From the NCBI RefSeq assembly GCF_014863545.1, contig NZ_CP062260.1, forward strand, positions 2,976,001-3,040,000: 64,000 bases of DNA, in the 5' to 3' direction. This document shows positions 59,254-64,000 of this stretch, in pieces (position 1 is the stretch's first letter; every line of letters begins with the position of its first letter). The translations under genes were made by a program, and so were the position numbers. The DNA comes from Paenibacillus sp. JNUCC32. GTDB taxonomy: Bacteria > Bacillota > Bacilli > Paenibacillales > Paenibacillaceae. Below the pieces are notes generated by a model that was not told the origin of the DNA, made no database searches, and was given only the letters and a program-made list of their open reading frames with translations.

Positions 59254-61073
59254 AGCCATGAGCCTCCACCCCCTACCCAATTGTTATTCGCAGGCTTTAC
59301 CGGGACATTTTCACTTCCTGCCGCTTTCTTCTCAGGCGTCTGTTCATACCGCATATACCGGATACCCAAACAATCCGCCGCGAATGCGGCATAAACTTCA
59401 CAGTCAAGGTAATGGTTATCTGCATGGGCTGTTTTCTTGCGCCAAACCTCAATTTCCCGCTTTCCATGTTTCTCAATTACCTTTTCTTCAGCCGTGATTT
59501 GCTCCGCGTAATCCTCATCGCAATCGATATATACATACCAGCCACCGGGACCGTCCTCTTCTCGGTTTAATCGGCCTGAAATAAAGTCTTTATAGTAACC
59601 GCCGTCTACGAGATAAAGAGAAAGGCCAAAAACGCCTCGCTCCGCCCGGTCAATCTTGGTCAGGGTATACTTTGTTCGCAAAGGTGTGTTCGAACCCTTG
59701 ATTGCAACAGCCCATTCCGGATTCTGAGCGCAAAAATCATAGGTTTCATCAGCGTTATATCCGGAGTCCACGGCACAAAGATTCACAAAGTATTCGGTCC
59801 CGTCCCTGGTGAAATAGGAGATGTTCATTGCATCTTCAATCTCCGCCCACGTTTCAACGACTCCATGGCGAATATTAGAGCTCTCCATTTTCTCGCCCCA
59901 CGCACGGATCGTGTAATAAAACCGGTCTTTCTGCACGTCAACCCCGCCAGTTAACAGAATTGTTCGTTCCGGAACAACACCCTCTTCATAACCGCTCACC
60001 TTACTGAGCACCTTGCTGCTACTCAGTTTGACTTGCGTATTTTCCCAAGGTTCCGCCAGCCAAGAATTGATAAAGTTCATAAACTCTTCAGGCGTATTTT
60101 TTGACGATACAAATTCATACGCGACATCACCAAATCGAACCCACGGACTATAGATCGCATTCAAATGAAAGCCCGTCTTAATCCCTGGAACCGTGGAGCC
60201 GTTCTCTGATCGCCACTCGCCGCCGCGCAGCATGGCAGGTTTATGAGCATCCCGAATGATTTGCTCGCAATGTACGCATTGATAATGGGCCGTTTCCTTG
60301 ATTTTCTCCCGATCCAGACTCTTATTGTAAATAATTTGTTTGTACTTAAATGTCTGGAAATAACCACAATGCGGACAAGGAACGTAATAATGCATACGAA
60401 CATCCGCCGTCAGCCAGGCTTGCCATATCGGCCCACCTTTCAGCGTCGGCGTTGAAGTCTGCATGATCTTTTTATTAAACGGAAAGGTTTTGGTCCGCTC
60501 CCGTGCCAACGCCCTCGGGTCAGCCTCTTTTCCGGAATTTTTCGGGTACTTGTCCACCTCATCCATGAACAAATATCGAATGGCCCGGCTAGAAAGCGAC
60601 GCCGGACTGTTCGCGCCTGCGATAACGGCGTACATTCCGTTGAACTGGAGCTCCAGAAGCTTGCTGTCCTCTTCTTTAAAGCGCTCATTGAGGGCTGGGC
60701 TTAACCTGATCATCGGTTGTAGCCGGTTCTTGGAAGTAAACTCGGCCAAATCGAGCATCGGATAAACGATGAGCGCCGGGCTTGGATCTTGGGCAATGGT
60801 ATACCCGAACATATTGTTGAGGCTTTCAGTGCCGCCGACCTGGGTCGGTTTCACAAAAATGATTTCCTCAATCCGAGGATCAGTGAATGCATCCATGATG
60901 CCCCGAAGATATGGCGTGCGTTCCGTCCTCCATGGGCCAGGTTCGGCGGATCTCTCATCGAGAATTCGATTACGATCAGACCACTCTGACACCGATAGCT
61001 TTTCCGGAGGCCGCAATACGTCAAGGCCAGCGTGCAACCATTCCGGCCAATGCTCATCAGTCCTTTTTGGCAT
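59250..61073 (-). CDS. Terminase large subunit (GpA family)
   Basis: 607-aa packaging motor. N-terminal ATPase: PEKLSVSEWSDRNRILDERSAEPGPWRTERTPYLRGIMDAFTDPRIEEIIFVKPTQVGGTE carries the Walker-A-like VKPTQVGGTE, and RYLFMDEVDKYP is Walker B. A zinc-finger-like PCPHCGYF...YQCVHCEQ insertion precedes the C-terminal nuclease (GGVDVQKDRFYY, the Asp-containing start). ATG 61073 has GAGGTG. The family implies cos packaging. Confidence 0.95.
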   Translation of the reverse strand: MPKRTDEHWPEWLHAGLDVLRPPEKLSVSEWSDRNRILDERSAEPGPWRTERTPYLRGIMDAFTDPRIEEIIFVKPTQVGGTESLNNMFGYTIAQDPSPALIVYPMLDLAEFTSKNRLQPMIRLSPALNERFKEEDSKLLELQFNGMYAVIAGANSPASLSSRAIRYLFMDEVDKYPKNSGKEADPRALARERTKTFPFNKKIMQTSTPTLKGGPIWQAWLTADVRMHYYVPCPHCGYFQTFKYKQIIYNKSLDREKIKETAHYQCVHCEQIIRDAHKPAMLRGGEWRSENGSTVPGIKTGFHLNAIYSPWVRFGDVAYEFVSSKNTPEEFMNFINSWLAEPWENTQVKLSSSKVLSKVSGYEEGVVPERTILLTGGVDVQKDRFYYTIRAWGEKMESSNIRHGVVETWAEIEDAMNISYFTRDGTEYFVNLCAVDSGYNADETYDFCAQNPEWAVAIKGSNTPLRTKYTLTKIDRAERGVFGLSLYLVDGGYYKDFISGRLNREEDGPGGWYVYIDCDEDYAEQITAEEKVIEKHGKREIEVWRKKTAHADNHYLDCEVYAAFAADCLGIRYMRYEQTPEKKAAGSENVPVKPANNNWVGGGGSWL

Positions 61074-61584
61074 CGTACACACCTCGGACAGACAGCTGGA
61101 GCAAAGCGGCGTTTGTGGTATCAGCAATATTCTGTTCGATCAAACGAACTTGTTCCGGTTCCAGATACGGCGAAATCTCCATTGCAATCTTGCGGCTGAA
61201 TCCTCCCATCGATCGTCGAAGAGAAATAAAAAAACGCTGGAGCTCACTCACAACGTCTTCGCGTCTAATGTATTCACCTTTGGAGATAGCATTTTTCAAT
61301 GTTGCCGCTTCGGCCTGCTGCTCTTTCAGCTGCGCTTCATATTTCAGCTTTTGTTGGGATAATGTCATTCCTTCTTCGTCGTCCGGATTCTTCTTCACGC
61401 CCCGGTTATCCGTCACCCATTTGATGGTGTCTTTTAACGAGTACCATCCTCGGGCCTTTTTGGGCATTCCGTTTCGCTCCCATTGTGCAATCGTATTGCG
61501 GTGAACATTGAACACTTCGCAAAGCTCAGAAGTCGCGATACATAAGGCTCCGTCGATCATTTTCGCTCTCACTTTTTCACCCAT
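61057..61584 (-). CDS. Terminase small subunit (Nu1-like)
   Basis: 175 aa. The N-terminal winged-helix/HTH (CIATSELCEVFNVHRNTIAQWERNGMPKKARGWYSLKDTIKWV) binds the packaging site. A long helical part (LSQQKLKYEAQLKEQQAEAATLKNAISKGEYIRREDVVSELQRFFISLRRSMG) and a C-terminus that meets TerL follow. ATG 61584 has GGAGGGGG. First gene of the late operon visible. Confidence 0.9.
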   Translation of the reverse strand: MGEKVRAKMIDGALCIATSELCEVFNVHRNTIAQWERNGMPKKARGWYSLKDTIKWVTDNRGVKKNPDDEEGMTLSQQKLKYEAQLKEQQAEAATLKNAISKGEYIRREDVVSELQRFFISLRRSMGGFSRKIAMEISPYLEPEQVRLIEQNIADTTNAALLQLSVRGVYDAKKD

Positions 61585-61900
61585 ATAACCCCCTCCTTTT
61601 TGCACAATGCATAGTGTGCAATTTTTATAAAATTCGGTGGAATGCCGGGCTCACTCGTACCCGCATAGGCACCCACCCCCTGGGAAGGACCCGCGACCCA
61701 AAAAACCGCGAGGCCGCGCCACGATTGGGCTCTCAGGCTTCATCACCTTCTATATATGAACTGAATGGCCTCTTCTGCTCTCTAAGTTATTCATATCTTA
61801 ATAAAGAGCATAACTCATTCAGGTTGATTTCTTCTTACTCTCCCAAGGCTTTCAGCTTCTTTCATGGTTTGAGTTCCACACTCATTCAATGAAGGGATCT
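61585..61900. other. Non-coding region upstream of terminase; candidate packaging site
   Basis: 316 bases without a credible gene. It begins with an inverted repeat TTGCACA / TGTGCAA (61600-61621) next to the terminase ribosome site, and includes a GC-rich stretch (about 61,650-61,740), unlike the AT-rich rest. In Nu1/GpA phages cos lies just before the small-subunit gene, so this is the natural place for it. Confidence 0.4.
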
Positions 61901-62446
61901 CTATAAACCAAAGTCATTCATGGCCGCATCCATCATGTCCTGATCCATGCCAATATACCTCATCGTAATGCTCCTGTCTGAGTGGTTAAGCAAGTTCTGA
62001 ACCAAGGTGATATCCTTTTTCTTTTGGTACATGTGGTAGCCGAACGTCTTCCTAAGAGTATGGGTGCCGATATCCACGAGGCCAAACTCTTTGGCTGCTG
62101 CCTTCATAATCTTATAGGCCATGTCCCTTTTAATCGGTTTATTCTTCCCGCCTTGCCTGGAGGGAAAGAGAACATCCTCCGGATTCATATTGGCGATGTA
62201 CCTTTTTATCTCTCGCTTCAGTACCGGTGGAATCTTCATTATCTTTCGCTTCCCGGTCTTCATCTCTGTCATGACGAGATATTCGCCCATCACGTCTTTG
62301 ACTTTAAACTTAAGCATGTCTTGGATACGCAAACCGGTATTAATGCCGAATACAAACAACATGTAATTCCGATGGGATTGTTGCATCAGGAAATCTTTAA
62401 TCGCTTCAATCGTTTCTTGATCTCGTATCGGTTGAACAAAATTCAT
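61901..62446 (-). CDS. Short tyrosine recombinase, catalytic domain only, 181 aa
   Basis: Phage-integrase-family catalytic domain with the full active set: Arg40 (NTGLRIQDML), a Lys in the beta hairpin (EMKTGKRK), His129-x-x-Arg132 (THTLRKTFGYHMY), His155 (LLNHSD) and Tyr164 (MRYIGM). The core-binding/SAM-like N-terminal half of true integrases (about 170 residues more) is missing. Proteins of this type sit upstream of terminase in many Paenibacillaceae prophages. Because att is at the other end of the element, the main integrase is probably elsewhere and this protein may act on another site or as a regulator. Confidence 0.85.
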   Translation of the reverse strand: MNFVQPIRDQETIEAIKDFLMQQSHRNYMLFVFGINTGLRIQDMLKFKVKDVMGEYLVMTEMKTGKRKIMKIPPVLKREIKRYIANMNPEDVLFPSRQGGKNKPIKRDMAYKIMKAAAKEFGLVDIGTHTLRKTFGYHMYQKKKDITLVQNLLNHSDRSITMRYIGMDQDMMDAAMNDFGL

Positions 62447-62747
62447 ATCACCACCTCACAAATTCCCAAGCGTTTGGGAATATCTCTTTTAGATACTTTA
62501 GAAAAGCCAACCCTTTCTTTTCATGGATCGCTTATCCTTATTAAGACAAACAAACATCTCTGGATCTATGTCCCCAATTACAACATGGTTTTTCAGTATC
62601 GATTAATCCAACACTGTATGTAATTCGGAATCGCTCCTGTAACCAATTTTGGTTAGCTTACTTATTGCAGCAACATTTTCTACAAACTTTATAAGAATGA
62701 GCTTCAGTTCCTTCAGCGGAAATAAAAAAAGTCGCCTTTAAAGGCGA
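62447..62747. other. Intergenic region with a palindrome upstream of the recombinase gene
   Basis: About 300 bases, no ORF. ATTCCCAA-GCGT-TTGGGAAT (62462-62481) is an 8-bp-arm dyad right upstream of the recombinase start, suitable as an operator. The same half-motif, CAAACGCTTGGGAT, recurs at 36188-36201 between cargo genes. The far end contains the terminator of the nuclease gene. Confidence 0.5.
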
Positions 62748-62749
62748 CT
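62723..62749 (-). terminator. Intrinsic terminator after the nuclease-like gene
   Basis: AGTCGCC-TTTAAA-GGCGACT followed by TTTTTTT on the minus strand; it overlaps the TAG stop codon. Confidence 0.85.
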
Positions 62750-63455
62750 AGTCAACGTCATCATCCGAATTTTCTAATAAAGCAGGGTGTTTTTCCTTAA
62801 GGAATTTATCGAAGTTTGTTTGGATTCTTAGTGCTTTCATTTTTGCATCAATAATCTCCAATAAACTCTTACCTTGCTCTATCGCTTTGAAATCCTTGAT
62901 ATTGATATCGATAATATGTGTTCGATCCTCTAGTTTCTCCCTGAGTAAGAAAAGCTTCCTCGTTAACCCAGAAGCTGAACTCCAATTACTCCCCGCAAGG
63001 CCATAGTAAGAAAAAAGAAGACCAATTTTAGATTGATTTGAGGCAAGAAGTGTAAAGAACTTTCCAACCCATGTTACACCAATTTTTTTATTATAGTTCT
63101 TACATTCTGAGAGAAACATTTCCCCAGGAAGTGTAATAAATTTCTTCAGGTCTCTTCCGATGTGATTTAGCTCAAGCAGCTGGTCGATTTCATTGGTGGT
63201 GTTCCTTATATTCTCATACACGTTAAATATACTTGATTTTTCGAGAAGAAATGTCACCAAATGTTCAAGGGCTTTCCCCTTTTCTCCTGTAGTTGCTTTA
63301 CCTGATCCTTCATGTAGCTTAATTAGCTTTTCAAGAAGTACTTTATATTCATGTTCGTCTTTTTCATCAAGCCTTGTGATTTCTCTAAACCTCGTCTTCT
63401 CATCAGCATACTGACTTAAGAAATATTCTTTAATTGAAAGCCCGACATCACCCAT
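62748..63455 (-). CDS. PD-(D/E)XK nuclease-like protein, 235 aa
   Basis: Restriction-endonuclease-type fold: helix with Glu (GEKGKALEHLVTFLLEK, about residue 64), strand with Asp (TTNEIDQLLEL, 91), strand with E-x-K (FLSECKNYN, 117 and 119), then a helix after VTWVGKFF, as in Mrr-like nucleases. The four expected catalytic residues are in the right order and spacing. ATG 63455 has AAGGTG. AT-rich, and it follows the zinc/winged-helix gene by an 8-nt overlap. No methylase partner is visible, so a modification-dependent or abortive defence role is possible but unproved. Confidence 0.62.
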   Translation of the reverse strand: MGDVGLSIKEYFLSQYADEKTRFREITRLDEKDEHEYKVLLEKLIKLHEGSGKATTGEKGKALEHLVTFLLEKSSIFNVYENIRNTTNEIDQLLELNHIGRDLKKFITLPGEMFLSECKNYNKKIGVTWVGKFFTLLASNQSKIGLLFSYYGLAGSNWSSASGLTRKLFLLREKLEDRTHIIDINIKDFKAIEQGKSLLEIIDAKMKALRIQTNFDKFLKEKHPALLENSDDDVD

Positions 63456-63819
63456 CAATGATCACCTTGTAAATAACTATGCTGTCTTTAATTGGATCTA
63501 ACTCAGTTATACATTCTTCACATTCAACATATTGTGGCAGCTGGTTAATCGTTTCGTATCCGATCCCTGTAAATCTCCTACAATTTCTACAATATAACTC
63601 GTAATGCGGTTTTATTATCCCCAGGTCTTTTACAGTTTCTAGAATGCCATAAACTTCACTCATTGGGATATCAAGATGCCTAATAATTGCACCTGGGTAA
63701 ATATAATCCCCTTTTTTATACGACTTGATCATCGAGAGTAAGCTCTCTAGCTTGCTCGGCGTTAGCTTTTTCGATTTTTCTAAGCTCTTTCTGATTTTTA
63801 ATAATATACTCGGTGACAT
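63448..63819 (-). CDS. Winged-helix / zinc-ribbon protein, 123 aa
   Basis: Helical N-terminus (SILLKIRKSLEKSKKLTPSKLESLLSMIKSYKKG), a winged-helix part (YIYPGAIIRHLDIPMSEVYGILETVKDLGIIKPHY) and a zinc ribbon with Cys77, Cys80, Cys100, Cys103 (YCRNC and VECEEC). Likely DNA-binding partner of the nuclease-like protein, to which it is coupled. Start uncertain: ATG 63819 (GGAG 10 nt upstream) or 63747; both overlap the gene before it. Confidence 0.6.
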   Translation of the reverse strand: MSPSILLKIRKSLEKSKKLTPSKLESLLSMIKSYKKGDYIYPGAIIRHLDIPMSEVYGILETVKDLGIIKPHYELYCRNCRRFTGIGYETINQLPQYVECEECITELDPIKDSIVIYKVIIDG

Positions 63820-64000
63820 AATCCATCTTCTCCATCTCAGAATGACGACCATAATACTGTAAAATTGTATAATCTTCATCTGTGACACCGAACTTGAACT
63901 TCACTTTAGTCTTGTCGCTTTTCCAAACCAAAGTAATCCATGGTAAGTCCGCGAGCGTTTCGGTTTCAGTAACGAAGGTTTCAAGCAACTTTTTTATTTC
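63716..64000 (-). CDS. Partial protein at right edge, at least 94 aa
   Basis: Frame open to the window edge, so its start lies beyond 64,000. The visible end reads EIKKLLETFVTETETLADLP... with VKFKFGVTDEDYTILQYYGRHSEMEKMDYVTEYIIKNQKELRKIEKANAEQARE, acidic then helical. It overlaps the winged-helix gene by at least 32 nt and so is probably the first known member of the same operon. No family recognised. Confidence 0.5.
   Translation of the reverse strand, partial: EIKKLLETFVTETETLADLPWITLVWKSDKTKVKFKFGVTDEDYTILQYYGRHSEMEKMDYVTEYIIKNQKELRKIEKANAEQARELTLDDQVV

Noticed and set aside
1..64000. tRNA, rRNA or CRISPR loci
   Set aside because: No cloverleaf-like tRNA, rRNA sequence or regular direct-repeat array was noticed; a computed scan could still find a missed tRNA.

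Overview
The window looks like a chromosome segment from a Gram-positive, low-to-mid-GC bacterium, most likely Paenibacillus or a close relative. The reasons are a GH87-type alpha-1,3-glucanase, a lexA / yneA-like / DUF896 SOS locus, the tail of a Bacillus-type glnA, strong AGGAGG ribosome sites with frequent TTG/GTG starts, and a prophage of the kind common in Paenibacillaceae (fused prohead protease/major capsid, XkdX, GpA terminase).

Host part, about 1-33,830. The left edge cuts a secreted GH87 glucanase. It is followed by a ThiF/MoeB-type E1-like protein, an APH-type phosphotransferase and an ABC-F ATPase. From 16,823 down to 6,137 runs a single minus-strand operon that looks like a reduced Tad/Flp-type secretion or pilus system: a Ser/Thr kinase fused to a ParA-like domain, a CpaB-like SAF protein, two further ParA/TadZ-like proteins, a CpaF/TadA ATPase, a TadB+TadC-like membrane protein and four small N-terminally anchored pilin-like proteins. 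All three ParA-like domains lack the canonical P-loop lysine. Next come an FtsJ-type rRNA methyltransferase, an ABC ATPase, a small thioredoxin, a cREC protein, Nfo, an Fpg/Nei glycosylase, a NagD-like phosphatase, RNase Z, MetH and acireductone dioxygenase. A YtkA-like lipoprotein, a HAD phosphatase, the SOS locus with four LexA boxes, an ECF sigma factor with a putative membrane anti-sigma protein, and a small secreted PPC-like protein complete the host part.

Prophage part, about 33,830 to beyond the right edge. The last 16 codons and terminator of glnA stand alone at 33,737-33,829 with no GlnA body in the window, so the element appears to be inserted in the 3' end of glnA, with the rest of glnA and the true integrase expected beyond 64,000. 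From the left come an AT-rich cargo region (DUF4062 TIR-like protein, Ltp-like superinfection-exclusion candidate, SOS-controlled YolD + UvrX-like polymerase, HTH repressor with a three-palindrome operator, DUF6414 protein), then the lysis genes. A complete contractile-tail (P2-like) late operon is transcribed leftward from terminase (61.6 kb) to lysis (40.3 kb). On the right are a short tyrosine recombinase and an AT-rich cassette with a PD-(D/E)XK-like nuclease and a zinc winged-helix protein.

Two features would be missed by simple ORF calling. First, the tape-measure gene is interrupted by a 225-nt sequence with the hallmarks of a group I self-splicing intron, and exact removal restores one 803-aa frame. 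Second, the tail chaperone gene carries a T-TTT-TTA slippery site that gives a -1 frameshifted E-E' product of 178 aa, as in P2-like phages.
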